A stretch of 64,000 nt of DNA from positions 1,674,001-1,738,000 of the forward strand of contig NZ_QPES01000001.1 in the NCBI RefSeq assembly GCF_009455685.1, given 5' to 3'. The stretch is from Paraburkholderia hayleyella. GTDB lineage: Bacteria; Pseudomonadota; Gammaproteobacteria; Burkholderiales; Burkholderiaceae. The position numbers were made by a program, and so were the translations under genes. How positions within the stretch are numbered: the stretch's first letter is position 1; every line of letters begins with the position of its first letter. Below are positions 27,897-36,585 of this stretch, piece after piece. The notes under the pieces were generated by a model. The model did no database searches and was not told the DNA's origin. It was given only the letters and a program-made list of their open reading frames with translations.

Positions 27897-27957
27897 GCAA
27901 AGCGGGGCCAATAAAGCCCGCAGAGCTTGTCCACTCTTGCCGCGAGCTCTCCAATTT

Positions 27958-28395
27958 ATGGCGGATGTCCAAAAAACCGTACTGATTCGCCATTCGGCGG
28001 AGCAAATGTTCGACCTCGTCACGGATGTCGCCGATTACCCCAATTTCCTGCCCTGGTGCGGTGGCGTCGAAATCCGGCGCCAGGATGAAACCGGCATGGA
28101 GGCGAGGATCGATATCAATTTCAAGGGTATCCGGCAACATTTCGCCACTCGCAATACGCAGCAGCGCCCCAGCCGGATCGATATGGAGTTTACCGACGGC
28201 CCGTTTCGCAAGTTCACGGGTTACTGGTGTTTTACGCCGTTACGTGCGGATGCCTGCAAGATCGAGTTCGCGCTTCATTATGAATTTTCCAGCATTATTC
28301 TCGAAAAATTGATCGGGCCGGTGTTTAGCCACATCGCCAACACGTTTGTCGAGTCCTTCGTGAAGCGCGCTGACCAGCGCTATGGCAAGACATGA
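27958..28395 (+). CDS. ratA: RatA-family START-like protein (type II toxin-antitoxin RatA/coenzyme Q-binding family)
   Basis: START-like (polyketide cyclase/COQ10) fold. E. coli RatA blocks 70S assembly, while homologues bind ubiquinone, so the role here is not settled. The 145-residue product has MADVQKTVLIRHSAEQMFDLV, YPNFLPWCGGVEI and the C-terminal GPVFSHIANTFVESFVKRA. ATG 27958 fits the family; the frame extends 21 bases upstream. It sits with smpB (divergent) and the RnfH-like gene (downstream), the classic smpB-ratA-rnfH group. Confidence 0.9.
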   Translation: MADVQKTVLIRHSAEQMFDLVTDVADYPNFLPWCGGVEIRRQDETGMEARIDINFKGIRQHFATRNTQQRPSRIDMEFTDGPFRKFTGYWCFTPLRADACKIEFALHYEFSSIILEKLIGPVFSHIANTFVESFVKRADQRYGKT

Positions 28396-28402
28396 GCCGC
28401 AC

Positions 28403-28735
28403 ATGAGCACGCTATTGGCCATCGAGGTTTGCTACGCGCTACCAGAGCAGCAAACGCGCATTGCGCTGATGCTGCCGCCCGGTGCAACGCTGCAACAGGC
28501 ACTGGACGCGAGCGGAATCCTCCAGCGCCATCCCGGGATCGATCTTGAACAGCAAAAAGTGGGGGTTTTTGGCAAGCTCAAGCCACTTGATACCGTGCTG
28601 TCCGATCACGACAGGGTGGAAATTTACCGGCCGTTAAAAGTTGATCCGAAAGCCGCCCGTGCCCGCCGCGTGGATAAAACCCGCAAGGCGGGCTCTACCG
28701 AAGGCCGCCGCTGGCGGCCACGCGATCCGGGCTAG
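28403..28735 (+). CDS. RnfH-family (UPF0125) ubiquitin-like protein
   Basis: Small beta-grasp protein of the RnfH/RatB family; its biochemical role is unknown. The 110-residue product contains IEVCYALPEQQTRIALML, GVFGKLKPLDTVLSDHDRVEIYRPL and a basic tail (KAARARRVDKTRKA). ATG 28403, just after the ratA stop (28395), is preferred to the overlapping in-frame ATG 28382. Confidence 0.9.
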   Translation: MSTLLAIEVCYALPEQQTRIALMLPPGATLQQALDASGILQRHPGIDLEQQKVGVFGKLKPLDTVLSDHDRVEIYRPLKVDPKAARARRVDKTRKAGSTEGRRWRPRDPG

Positions 28736-28808
28736 GGCGGGGCCTGAGGCATCCTGCCTCAGCCTCGCCCGCGTGGGGCGGCGTGTTGCCAGTACCGCTG
28801 CCGGCCGG

Positions 28809-29801
28809 TCAAAGAATAGGGGTGGGCACAGGCTCCTGAGTTTGACCCGTGGCGTTTGTCGCGCGGCGGGCCGCACCCTGATTCGCATGCTGCCGCACCG
28901 ACCAGCTCACTCCTGCCATGAGCAGGACGATCGCAGCGACTTCAAGTGGGCGCGGCATGCGGTGGTCGTAGACAAATCCATAGAGCAACGCGAACAGCGT
29001 TTCAAACACAATCAACTGTCCGGAAAGCGTGAGTGGCAGCCGCTTTGATGCGGCGTTCCAGAGCCCGTTGCCAAGCCACGATGCGCCGACCGCCAGCACC
29101 AGGTTCAGGAGCCAGAACGTTTGCCAGCGTTCATGCGAGAGCGCCATCTGCGACATGCCGGAGGGCAATAACGCGAGCCCCAGCCACAGCATGAGGCCGA
29201 GGGCGCCCGTCACAATGCCCCATAACACGGACCATTCATTGCCATTGAAACGTGTATTGCGTTGCAGATAACGGCTATTGGCGACGGCAAACCATGACCA
29301 GCAGGCTAAGGCCCCCGTGGCGCAGAGGAGGCCGCCTAGCCAGGTGGCAATGCTCCCCGGACGGTGGCCGCCGATGGGCAGGACGTCGATATTGATACAC
29401 AGGATGCCGGCGGCCACCAGTGTGAGCGGGAAGGCGAGGCGTCGCAGGGGAACGGCATGCGCGTCGCGGCGACCTAGCAACGTGACGGTGACAGGCAACA
29501 CGCCAATGATGAGCGAAGTCGGGGCGACCCCGATCATCTGCACGGCGCGAGTCAGCAGGATGTAATACAACAGGTTGCCCGCCAGCGCGAGCAAGATCAG
29601 GGCGCGCAGATCAGCCCGGGTCAGGCGTTGCAGCAGCGAACGCGCGATCGGCAGGGCGAGCACGAGCGAGACCGCGCCATACATCGTGTAGCGCCCGGCA
29701 CTGAGCAGCAGCGGCGACACATCAGACAACCAGTGGGGCACGATAAACACGACGCCCCATAACGCGCCAGCTAGCACGCCGTAGATCACACCACGCTGCA
29801 T
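28809..29801 (-). CDS. EamA/DMT-family transporter
   Basis: Inner-membrane exporter of the drug/metabolite superfamily; the substrate is unknown. The 330-residue product has about ten hydrophobic segments in two EamA repeats (GVLAGALWGVVFIVPHWLS; LALAGNLLYYILLTRAVQMIG; FETLFALLYGFVYDHRMPRPLE). GGAG seven bases before ATG 29801 (MQRGVIYGVLAG) selects this start over 29867. It is transcribed away from guaB. Confidence 0.9.
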   Translation of the reverse strand: MQRGVIYGVLAGALWGVVFIVPHWLSDVSPLLLSAGRYTMYGAVSLVLALPIARSLLQRLTRADLRALILLALAGNLLYYILLTRAVQMIGVAPTSLIIGVLPVTVTLLGRRDAHAVPLRRLAFPLTLVAAGILCINIDVLPIGGHRPGSIATWLGGLLCATGALACWSWFAVANSRYLQRNTRFNGNEWSVLWGIVTGALGLMLWLGLALLPSGMSQMALSHERWQTFWLLNLVLAVGASWLGNGLWNAASKRLPLTLSGQLIVFETLFALLYGFVYDHRMPRPLEVAAIVLLMAGVSWSVRQHANQGAARRATNATGQTQEPVPTPIL

Positions 29802-30014
29802 TTCATACTCCGCGACAAAAAAACACTCACTGCACTGAACAATCGAGCCCGAACGATAACGAGCCATGGGCCGTCTGTCTTGTTTGATTCTGCAAAAAAG
29901 AGGATCGGCCAGGCGCCGCGAAACCTGGAACGCGGGAACGCAGGGCGGGCTTCGGCGGCTTGATACGCGTGCTTGAGGGAAATATCAAAAATTCACGAAG
30001 CGGCTGTTCGTGCA

Positions 30015-30044
30015 GTGAAAACCAGAGGATGTATCGCGTATAAT
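30015..30044 (+). promoter_or_regulatory. Probable guaB promoter
   Basis: A consensus TATAAT at 30039-30044 lies 27 bases before the guaB start, with a weak -35 (GTGAAA 30015-30020, 18-base spacer). AGGA at 30061-30064 is the ribosome binding site. Confidence 0.55.
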
Positions 30045-30070
30045 CCGCTTTTGCGCCTATAGGATTTGCC

Positions 30071-31531
30071 ATGCGTCTGATCCAGAAAGCACTCACGTTC
30101 GATGACGTGCTCCTTGTTCCCGACTTTTCCGACGTTTTGCCGCGCGATACCAGCCTGAAAACTCAGCTGACCCGCAACATCTCCCTGAATATCCCCCTCG
30201 TGTCCGCCGCCATGGACACCGTCACCGAAGCCCGCCTTGCCATTGCCATCGCCCAGTTAGGCGGTATCGGCATCGTTCACAAAAACATGACGCCCACCGC
30301 CCAGGCCAGCGAAGTCGCCAAGGTCAAGCGTTTCGAGTCGGGTGTGGTGCGCGATCCCATTACCGTGCCGCCGGATCTGAAGGTGCGCGATGTGATCGCA
30401 CTGTCGCAGCATCATGGCATTTCGGGCTTTCCCGTGGTGGAAGGCGCGCGTCTGGTGGGCATTGTGACCAACCGCGATTTGCGTTTTGAAACCCGTTTCG
30501 ATGAGCCGGTCAGCTCCATCATGACGCCCCGCGAGCGGCTCGTGACGGTGCGCGAAGGCACCTCGCTGGCCGAAGCCAAGGCGCTGATGCACAGCCACCG
30601 CCTCGAACGTGTGCTGGTCATCAACGATGCTTTCGAGCTGCGTGGCTTGATGACCGTGAAAGACATCACCAAACAGACTGAACACCCGGAAGCCTGCAAG
30701 GACGAACACGGCAAGCTGCGCGTGGGCGCGGCGGTGGGCGTGGGCGCCGACAACGAAGAGCGCGTCACGCTGCTGGTGCAAGCGGGTGTTGACGTGATCG
30801 TCGTCGATACCGCGCACGGCCACAGCAAGGGCGTGCTGGATCGGGTGCGCTGGGTAAAAAACAGTTTTCCCCATGTCGAAGTGATCGGCGGCAATATCGC
30901 CACGGCGGCAGCGGCAAAAGCGTTGCTTGAGCATGGCGCGGATGGCGTCAAGGTCGGCATCGGTCCAGGTTCGATCTGCACGACCCGCATCGTCGCAGGC
31001 GTGGGCGTGCCGCAAATCAGCGCGATCGCCAATGTTTCCGATGCCCTGAAAGGCACCGGCGTGCCCGTCGTGGCCGACGGAGGGGTGCGTTACTCGGGCG
31101 ATGTCAGCAAGGCGCTCGCCGCTGGCGCCAATTCCGTGATGATGGGCAGCCTGCTGGCTGGCACAGAAGAAGGCCCTGGCGATGTGTTCCTGTATCAGGG
31201 CCGCCAGTACAAGTCCTATCGTGGCATGGGCTCTGTTGGCGCGATGAAGGACGGCGCGGCGGACCGCTACTTCCAGGACAATTCAGCCAATATCGACAAA
31301 CTGGTGCCCGAAGGAATCGAAGGCCGGGTGGCTTATAAGGGCTCGGTCAACGCGATCCTGTACCAGTTGATCGGGGGCGTTCGTGCCAGCATGGGTTACT
31401 GCGGTTGCCGCACGATTAATGAATTGCACGATAAGGCCTCATTTGTCGAAATCACCTCGGCAGGCATGCGCGAATCTCATGTGCATGATGTGCAGATCAC
31501 GAAGGAAGCCCCTAACTATCACGTGGACTAA
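30071..31531 (+). CDS. guaB: IMP dehydrogenase
   Basis: Rate-limiting NAD-dependent oxidation of IMP to XMP in guanine nucleotide synthesis. The 486-residue product has the N-terminal barrel start (LIQKALTFDDVLLVPDFSDVLP), two CBS domains (about residues 90-200: VRDPITVPPDLKVRD; SIMTPRERLVTV), the catalytic Cys loop GIGPGSICTTRIVAGVG and the flap Arg-Tyr region. Its product is the substrate of GuaA encoded downstream. Confidence 0.98.
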   Translation: MRLIQKALTFDDVLLVPDFSDVLPRDTSLKTQLTRNISLNIPLVSAAMDTVTEARLAIAIAQLGGIGIVHKNMTPTAQASEVAKVKRFESGVVRDPITVPPDLKVRDVIALSQHHGISGFPVVEGARLVGIVTNRDLRFETRFDEPVSSIMTPRERLVTVREGTSLAEAKALMHSHRLERVLVINDAFELRGLMTVKDITKQTEHPEACKDEHGKLRVGAAVGVGADNEERVTLLVQAGVDVIVVDTAHGHSKGVLDRVRWVKNSFPHVEVIGGNIATAAAAKALLEHGADGVKVGIGPGSICTTRIVAGVGVPQISAIANVSDALKGTGVPVVADGGVRYSGDVSKALAAGANSVMMGSLLAGTEEGPGDVFLYQGRQYKSYRGMGSVGAMKDGAADRYFQDNSANIDKLVPEGIEGRVAYKGSVNAILYQLIGGVRASMGYCGCRTINELHDKASFVEITSAGMRESHVHDVQITKEAPNYHVD

Positions 31532-31536
31532 AGCTA

Positions 31537-32169
31537 ATGAAGCCCCTTCTGCGCGCGGTACTGTTGCTTGATGCCCTGTTGTTGCTCATGTTCGGCTTGC
31601 TGTTTGTGCTGACGCCATGGCGTGGTTTGTATGACGCACTGCAACTCGTACAGGCCGAACCCGCGCTGGTGGGCCAGGGGTTTGGTGTCGCGCTGGTGGG
31701 CCTCGCCTGGCTGGCGTTGCATGCCTCGTTCAATGGTGCGCTGACCGTGCCGGTGGCCCGGGTGGTGGGACATGTCAACTGGCTGACCGGTTTATTGATG
31801 CTGGTCTGGCTGATTGGTTTGCATACCCCTGATCTCACGGGGTTTGGGCAGCTTGTAGCTGGGCTGGTGGGGGCGGTGCTGATCATCGTCGGCCTTGGGG
31901 GCGTGCGCTTGTGCGGAGCGGTGCGGCGGCGGGAGAAAGTCCACGCCGCCACCCGCGAGGCTCATGCCGAGGTCACGGCAAGGCCCAAGCCTGTTACTGG
32001 GATGGCCCAAGACCCGGCGTTGACGGCTTCTCACACGGCGGGCGCCGTGCCATCGGCTGTTGCCGCTGAAGGGGTTGCAGATGACGCGCACGCAGCCAGT
32101 ATGCGCAATGAAGCCCGGGATGCCGCCGCGGATGCGCCCGCGATGCCACGTCCGCCGTTTCACGGTTGA
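31537..32169 (+). CDS. Small membrane protein of unknown function between guaB and guaA
   Basis: Not recognised as a named family. The 210-residue product has four hydrophobic segments in the first 130 residues (AVLLLDALLLLMFGLLFVL; GVALVGLAWLALHASF; HVNWLTGLLMLVWLIGL; LVAGLVGAVLIIVGLGGV) and an Ala-rich, probably disordered C-terminal tail. It starts six bases after guaB, so it is co-transcribed, and similar genes occur in this place in relatives as far as I recall. No function is inferred. Confidence 0.75.
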   Translation: MKPLLRAVLLLDALLLLMFGLLFVLTPWRGLYDALQLVQAEPALVGQGFGVALVGLAWLALHASFNGALTVPVARVVGHVNWLTGLLMLVWLIGLHTPDLTGFGQLVAGLVGAVLIIVGLGGVRLCGAVRRREKVHAATREAHAEVTARPKPVTGMAQDPALTASHTAGAVPSAVAAEGVADDAHAASMRNEARDAAADAPAMPRPPFHG

Positions 32170-32371
32170 TGAGCCACGGCCCTGTTCAGCCAAGGCTCCT
32201 CCGGGGCCGTGTGGGCGTTCAAGGTTCTGTAGTGGCTGCCTTCATGTCCCTGTATTCCTGTATTCCGGTGTCCCGCTTTGCCAGCCCGCTTCAGGCTGCG
32301 CTGTATAAATTCAACGCCGCGCCTATCACGCGGCGTTTCCTTTTCGTTCACTCTTGATGCCGTCCGACGCC

Positions 32372-33955
32372 ATGCATGACAAGATCCTGATTCTCGACTT
32401 CGGTTCGCAAGTTACCCAACTGATTGCCCGTCGCATTCGTGAAGCGCACGTGTATTCGGAGATCCATCCCTACGATGTCGACGATGCGTTTATCCGCGAC
32501 TTTGCGCCCAAAGGCGTGATTTTGTCGGGCGGGCCCAGCTCCGTCACCGACAACGACACGCCACGCGCACCTCAGGCGGTGTTTGAGCTGGGCGTTCCGG
32601 TGCTGGGCATTTGCTATGGCATGCAGACGATGGCCGAGCAACTGGGTGGCAGGGTGGATATCGGACATCTGCGCGAGTTTGGCTACGCCGAAGTACGCGC
32701 ACGCAGCCACACACGCTTTCTCGAGGGCATTGAAGACTTCCGCACGGAGCAAGGCCACGGCATGCTGAAGGTCTGGATGAGCCATGGCGACAAGGTGCTT
32801 GAGATGCCTGCCGGGTTCCAGTTGATGGCATCGACTGATTCCTGCCCGATTGCCGCGATGGCTGACGAGACGCGCCATTTCTACGGCGTGCAATGGCATC
32901 CGGAAGTCACGCATACCGCGCAAGGGCGCGCGATGCTCGAGCGCTTTGTGCTGACGATCTGCGGCGCGCGGCCCGACTGGGAGATGGGTCATTACATCGA
33001 TGAAGCCGTGGCCACCATTCGCCAGCAGGTGGGTGACGAGCAGGTCATTCTGGGGCTGTCGGGCGGCGTGGATTCATCAGTAGCCGCCGCATTATTGCAT
33101 CGGGCAATTGGCCCGCAACTGACATGCGTTTTTGTCGACCACGGTTTGTTGCGGCTCAATGAAGCCGAACAGGTGATGGCGACCTTTGCCGACCATCTTG
33201 GCGTGAAGGTGATTCATGTCGATGCCAGCGAGGTATTTCTCTCGAAGCTGGCGGGCGTGACGGACCCTGAAGCCAAACGCAAGATTATTGGCGCTGAATT
33301 TGTTGAAGTTTTCCAGGCGCAAGCGGGCAAGCTGCCTGATGCGCGGTGGCTGGCGCAAGGCACGATTTACCCGGATGTGATCGAATCTGCCGGCAAAGGC
33401 AAGAAGGCCACGCAGACGATTAAAAGCCACCATAACGTCGGTGGTTTGCCCGAAACATTAAACCTGAAGTTGCTTGAGCCGCTGCGTGAGCTGTTCAAGG
33501 ACGAGGTGCGTGAGCTGGGCGTGAAGCTGGGCTTGCCTGCGGCGATGGTTTATCGCCATCCGTTTCCGGGCCCAGGGCTGGGCGTGCGGATTCTGGGAGA
33601 GGTACGACGCGATTTTGCCGATTTGCTACGCCGTGCGGACGCGATTTTCATCGAAACGCTGCGCACGTTTATTGATGCTGAAACTGGCAAGTCATGGTAC
33701 GACCTGACCAGTCAGGCATTCGCGGTGTTTTTGCCGGTCAAGAGCGTTGGCGTGATGGGCGATGGGCGGACTTACGAATATGTTGTCGCGTTGCGCGCGG
33801 TGCAAACACAGGATTTCATGACAGCGCATTGGGCTCATTTGCCACATGAACTGCTGGGCCACGTGTCGAACCGGATTATTAACGAAGTCCGGGGGATTAA
33901 CCGGGTGGTTTACGATATTTCGGGCAAACCGCCTGCGACGATTGAGTGGGAGTGA
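32372..33955 (+). CDS. guaA: GMP synthase (glutamine-hydrolysing)
   Basis: Aminates XMP to GMP. The 527-residue product has a class I glutamine amidotransferase domain (ILILDFGSQVTQLIARRI, catalytic Cys in GICYGMQTM, His-Glu in WHPEVTHT), the ATP-pyrophosphatase P-loop ILGLSGGVDSSVAAALLHRA, and the C-terminal dimerisation domain ending KPPATIEWE. TTG/ATG codons at 32354-32357 extend the frame, but ATG 32372 (MHDKILILDFG) matches the family. Its last codons form attL of the integrated element, and the coding sequence stays intact. Confidence 0.98.
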   Translation: MHDKILILDFGSQVTQLIARRIREAHVYSEIHPYDVDDAFIRDFAPKGVILSGGPSSVTDNDTPRAPQAVFELGVPVLGICYGMQTMAEQLGGRVDIGHLREFGYAEVRARSHTRFLEGIEDFRTEQGHGMLKVWMSHGDKVLEMPAGFQLMASTDSCPIAAMADETRHFYGVQWHPEVTHTAQGRAMLERFVLTICGARPDWEMGHYIDEAVATIRQQVGDEQVILGLSGGVDSSVAAALLHRAIGPQLTCVFVDHGLLRLNEAEQVMATFADHLGVKVIHVDASEVFLSKLAGVTDPEAKRKIIGAEFVEVFQAQAGKLPDARWLAQGTIYPDVIESAGKGKKATQTIKSHHNVGGLPETLNLKLLEPLRELFKDEVRELGVKLGLPAAMVYRHPFPGPGLGVRILGEVRRDFADLLRRADAIFIETLRTFIDAETGKSWYDLTSQAFAVFLPVKSVGVMGDGRTYEYVVALRAVQTQDFMTAHWAHLPHELLGHVSNRIINEVRGINRVVYDISGKPPATIEWE

Positions 33956-33959
33956 TTGG
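33937..33959. repeat. attL: 23-bp core overlapping the guaA stop codon
   Basis: This copy spans the last codons and stop of guaA (core ATTGAGTGGGAGTGA) plus five bases beyond. It is identical to 53445-53467; the bases flanking both copies differ, so the identity is exactly 23 bp. Integration restores the guaA end. Confidence 0.92.
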
Positions 33960-34003
33960 AGGTCTGGCACGTACCGGCATGGCCTAGCAGCAGAACACAC
34001 CTA

Positions 34004-34028
34004 AGCCCGCGTCATTGCGGGCTTTTTT
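34004..34028 (+). terminator. Terminator after guaA
   Basis: AGCCCGC (34004-34010) pairs with GCGGGCT (34017-34023) around a 6-base loop and is followed by a T-run to 34028. Because it lies outside attL on the island side, the element itself supplies this terminator for guaA. Confidence 0.85.
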
Positions 34029-34096
34029 CGTTTTTTGCTTGGCAACATCTGGCATGTTTAAGCACCGGCAAGCAACAGTTTTGCGTGGCATTTCCA

Positions 34097-34238
34097 ATGG
34101 TATGATTCGCCCGAATACCATGTGCTGCGCTTGATACCATGGACGCCTTTGCAGGGTTTACATGGTATCGAATCCCAGCAAAACTCTGTTTTTAAAGGCG
34201 ATTCGAGCGTCTCTCGGGCGTATTTTCGAGCATGGTAT
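34097..34238. repeat. Five ATGGTAT/ATACCAT motifs upstream of the integrase
   Basis: The 7-base motif occurs at 34097-34103, 34162-34168 and 34232-34238 (ATGGTAT) and inverted at 34115-34121 and 34134-34140 (ATACCAT). All fall between attL and the integrase start. They may be arm-type binding sites for integrase or excisionase, or operators of the integrase promoter. Confidence 0.5.
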
Positions 34239-34262
34239 TTTCGCCCCCACAGGACGGAACCC

Positions 34263-35462
34263 ATGCTGACCGATACCAAGCTGCGAAACCTCAAGCCGCA
34301 GGAAAAACTCTACAAGGTCAATGACCGCGATGGCCTATACGTCGCGGTCACGGCCGCCGGTTCGGTCTCCTTCCGCTACAACTACTCGATCAACGGGCGA
34401 CAGGAGACACTGACGTTCGGGCGGTACGGTGTCGGCGGTATCACGCTGTCGGAGGCCCGCGAGCGGCTCAACGAAGCGAAGAAGATGGTTGCGGCGGGCA
34501 AGTCGCCAGCGAAGGAAAAGGCGCGTGACAAGGCGCGTGTGAAGGATGCCGAGACGTTCGGCGCGTGGGCTGAGAAGTGGCTGCGCGGCTACCAGATGGC
34601 GGACTCGACGCGCGACATGCGCCGTTCTATCTACGAGCGCGACCTGAAGGCCAACTTCGGTAACCAGAAGCTCACGGAAATCACGCACGAGGATCTACGC
34701 ATCCTCACCGACGCCATCGTGGCGCGCGGGGCGCCGGCGACCGCCGTGCACGTGCGCGAAGTCGTTTCGCAGGTCTACCGGTGGGCCATCGAGCGCGGCC
34801 AGAAGGTAGAGAATCCGGCCGAGCTGGTGCGCCCAACGAGCATTGCCAAGTTCGAACCGCGCGACCGTGCGCTGACGCCGGACGAGATCGGCCTGATGTA
34901 CCAGTACATGGAGCGCATCGGAACGACGCCATCCATCCGGGCAGCCGCCAAGCTGTTGCTGCTGACGATGGTGCGCAAGAGCGAGCTGACCAATGCGACC
35001 TGGAGCGAGATCAATTTCAGCGAGGCGCTTTGGACGATTCCCAAGGAGCGGATGAAGCGGCGCAATCCGCACCTGGTGTTCCTTTCCCGGCAGGTGCTGG
35101 ATATCTTCATTGCCCTCAAGACCTTTGCCGGCGGGTCGGACTACGTGCTGCCGTCGCGGTATGACTCGGACCTACCCATGAGCAGCGCCACGCTCAACCA
35201 GGTGCTGACGCTGACGTATCGGCTGGCGCAAAAGGAAGGGAAGTCGCTCGCTAAGTTCGGGCCGCATGACTTGCGGCGCACGGCCAGCACGTTGCTACAT
35301 GAGGCCGGCTACAACACAGACTGGATCGAGAAGTGCCTCGCGCACGAGCAGCGAGGTGTCAGGGCCGTCTACAACAAGGCCGAGTACCGCGAGCAGCGGA
35401 CGGCGATGTTGCAGGACTGGGCTGACATGATCGACGAATGGACAGTCAGGAAGGCGTTTTAG
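34263..35462 (+). CDS. Tyrosine site-specific integrase (P4-like)
   Basis: Catalyses integration and excision at guaA. The 399-residue product has the N-terminal arm-binding domain (DRDGLYVAVTAAGSVSFRYN; FGRYGVGGITLSEAR), a SAM-like core-binding domain and the catalytic domain. Catalytic residues are visible: Arg237 (TMVRKSELT), His335 and Arg338 (HDLRRT), His361 (LAHEQ) and Tyr370 (VYNKAEY). The frame is open to 34122, but ATG 34263 (MLTDTKLRNLKP) matches the family. Its stop codon lies inside a KorB-type operator. Confidence 0.95.
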   Translation: MLTDTKLRNLKPQEKLYKVNDRDGLYVAVTAAGSVSFRYNYSINGRQETLTFGRYGVGGITLSEARERLNEAKKMVAAGKSPAKEKARDKARVKDAETFGAWAEKWLRGYQMADSTRDMRRSIYERDLKANFGNQKLTEITHEDLRILTDAIVARGAPATAVHVREVVSQVYRWAIERGQKVENPAELVRPTSIAKFEPRDRALTPDEIGLMYQYMERIGTTPSIRAAAKLLLLTMVRKSELTNATWSEINFSEALWTIPKERMKRRNPHLVFLSRQVLDIFIALKTFAGGSDYVLPSRYDSDLPMSSATLNQVLTLTYRLAQKEGKSLAKFGPHDLRRTASTLLHEAGYNTDWIEKCLAHEQRGVRAVYNKAEYREQRTAMLQDWADMIDEWTVRKAF

Positions 35463-35470
35463 CCGCTAAA
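35458..35470. promoter_or_regulatory. KorB-type operator 1
   Basis: TTTAGCCGCTAAA matches exactly the 13-base consensus bound by KorB of IncP plasmids (TTTAGC[C/G]GCTAAA). It overlaps the integrase stop and lies in the gap before the convergent gene at 35499. No korB is present in the element. Confidence 0.65.
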
Positions 35471-35498
35471 AAAAGAGGCCCGTCGACGCAGACGGCCG

Positions 35499-36479
35499 TC
35501 ACGGTACTTCATCGAGGCGGAAGTCCTTCGGGATCGCCGCAAGCGCCTTGGACACGGCTTGTCGGCTGATTCCGAGTGCCTTAGCGACTTGCGATTGATT
35601 TTGTCCAGAGGCGATCATCGTGATGATCGCCTTCTTGCGGTCGGTCAGTCGCTGGTTGGCCATCTGGCGTGCCTGGTTCCTCAACTCGGCCTTGTCGGCG
35701 GGCTGTAGAGATTTTTGGGCCACATGGCCTTGAATGTATCGATCAACCGCTCGATCCCCTGAGTCTGCTCGCAGCTTCTCCGGTTTGGCGCTCTGCTTGC
35801 TCAGTCGTAGCAGTTCCACGTCGAAGTGATTCGCCGAACGCATGGCACGTCGATAGGCTGGATTCTGGGTGCCATCCGATAGCATTGGCCGATGTTCGGC
35901 ACAGTAGCGGTGGCTCAAGCGCAGTTTCTCTTGATCTCCCTGGGGCCAATTTCCGTGTTCGAAGAACGAGGCTAGTTCCGTCAGCGCGCCGCAGAACCTG
36001 CAAAAGCCCCGACGGCGCTGCATGTTCAAGAGGCGTGGTTTGTCACCGGGTATCTTGGATCGTGCCGGCCTTTTGCAGGCGCAGTCCCAAAACAGCTCGA
36101 TCAAGGATTCGGCGGTCGCGATGAAGCGTTGATTCTTGGGAGTGGGCTTGTCCTTTCGTTCGAGGAACCGACGCAGCAAAAAGCGATGCCACCGAACCTT
36201 TTCATCAAGTCCTAATTGGCGAATCAGGGCACTGGCTCCTGGCAGAAAGTTGGAGTAGCGCGCCGGAAGAGTCGCCATGTACGCTGCCACGGCAGGATCG
36301 ATGTGTTCCTCTATCAGTCGGACGATGGGGTACTGGCGCGAGGATGCGGAGTAGGGTTTCCAGCGTTCTCGGAACTCCTTGATCGCTTGAGAAACGATCG
36401 GCGCGCATCCATCCCAGATATGGATGTAGTATTGCCCTAGGCGTTCTCTTGCTTGCTCTTCCGTTTCCATATCAATCAA
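35499..36479 (-). CDS. Uncharacterised protein with zinc-ribbon-like cysteines and C-terminal HTH
   Basis: Not recognised as a named family. The 326-residue product has a Cys/His cluster in the middle (CACK, then FCRFCGALTEL and HRYCAEHRP) that could bind zinc. The C-terminus is a clear helix-turn-helix (IASGQNQSQVAKALGISRQA), suggesting DNA binding. It starts at ATG 36479 (MIDMETEEQARERLG) and is convergent with the integrase. Integrase-adjacent position makes a control or directionality role possible, but this is inference. Confidence 0.75.
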   Translation of the reverse strand: MIDMETEEQARERLGQYYIHIWDGCAPIVSQAIKEFRERWKPYSASSRQYPIVRLIEEHIDPAVAAYMATLPARYSNFLPGASALIRQLGLDEKVRWHRFLLRRFLERKDKPTPKNQRFIATAESLIELFWDCACKRPARSKIPGDKPRLLNMQRRRGFCRFCGALTELASFFEHGNWPQGDQEKLRLSHRYCAEHRPMLSDGTQNPAYRRAMRSANHFDVELLRLSKQSAKPEKLRADSGDRAVDRYIQGHVAQKSLQPADKAELRNQARQMANQRLTDRKKAIITMIASGQNQSQVAKALGISRQAVSKALAAIPKDFRLDEVP

Positions 36480-36503
36480 AGCGTACAGCTAATTCGCTGA
36501 TGG

Positions 36504-36534
36504 TGTCAACCAAAATGGATAATTAAGTCGCTGA
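36504..36534. repeat. 31-bp imperfect direct repeat, left of the replication module
   Basis: Begins TGTCAACC and ends GGATAATTAAGTCGCTGA. It matches 38324-38354 at 28 of 31 positions in the same orientation. The two copies flank repA and the iterons, which suggests a modular boundary or paired regulator sites. Each copy read on the minus strand contains a TTGACA. Confidence 0.65.
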
Positions 36535-36560
36535 CAGTCGATCGGTATGGCGGCTAGCCT

Positions 36561-36584
36561 CGTGGTTTTCAATTGAAGACCACG
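36561..36584. promoter_or_regulatory. 24-bp near-palindrome immediately before repA
   Basis: Arms CGTGGT and ACCACG surround a TTCAATTGAA centre, with a single mismatched pair. It ends one base before the repA ATG, so protein binding here would block translation initiation or transcription: a likely autoregulatory site. Confidence 0.5.
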
Positions 36585-36585
36585 A

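Noticed and set aside
33956..34030. Search for a tRNA gene at the integration site
   Set aside because: No cloverleaf or TPsiC arm was seen; the att core is the guaA coding end, so the target is protein-coding.
34024..34262. 47-residue N-terminal extension of the integrase from 34122
   Set aside because: The stretch contains the ATGGTAT sites and does not resemble integrase N-termini, whereas ATG 34263 begins the conserved MLTDTKLRNLKP.
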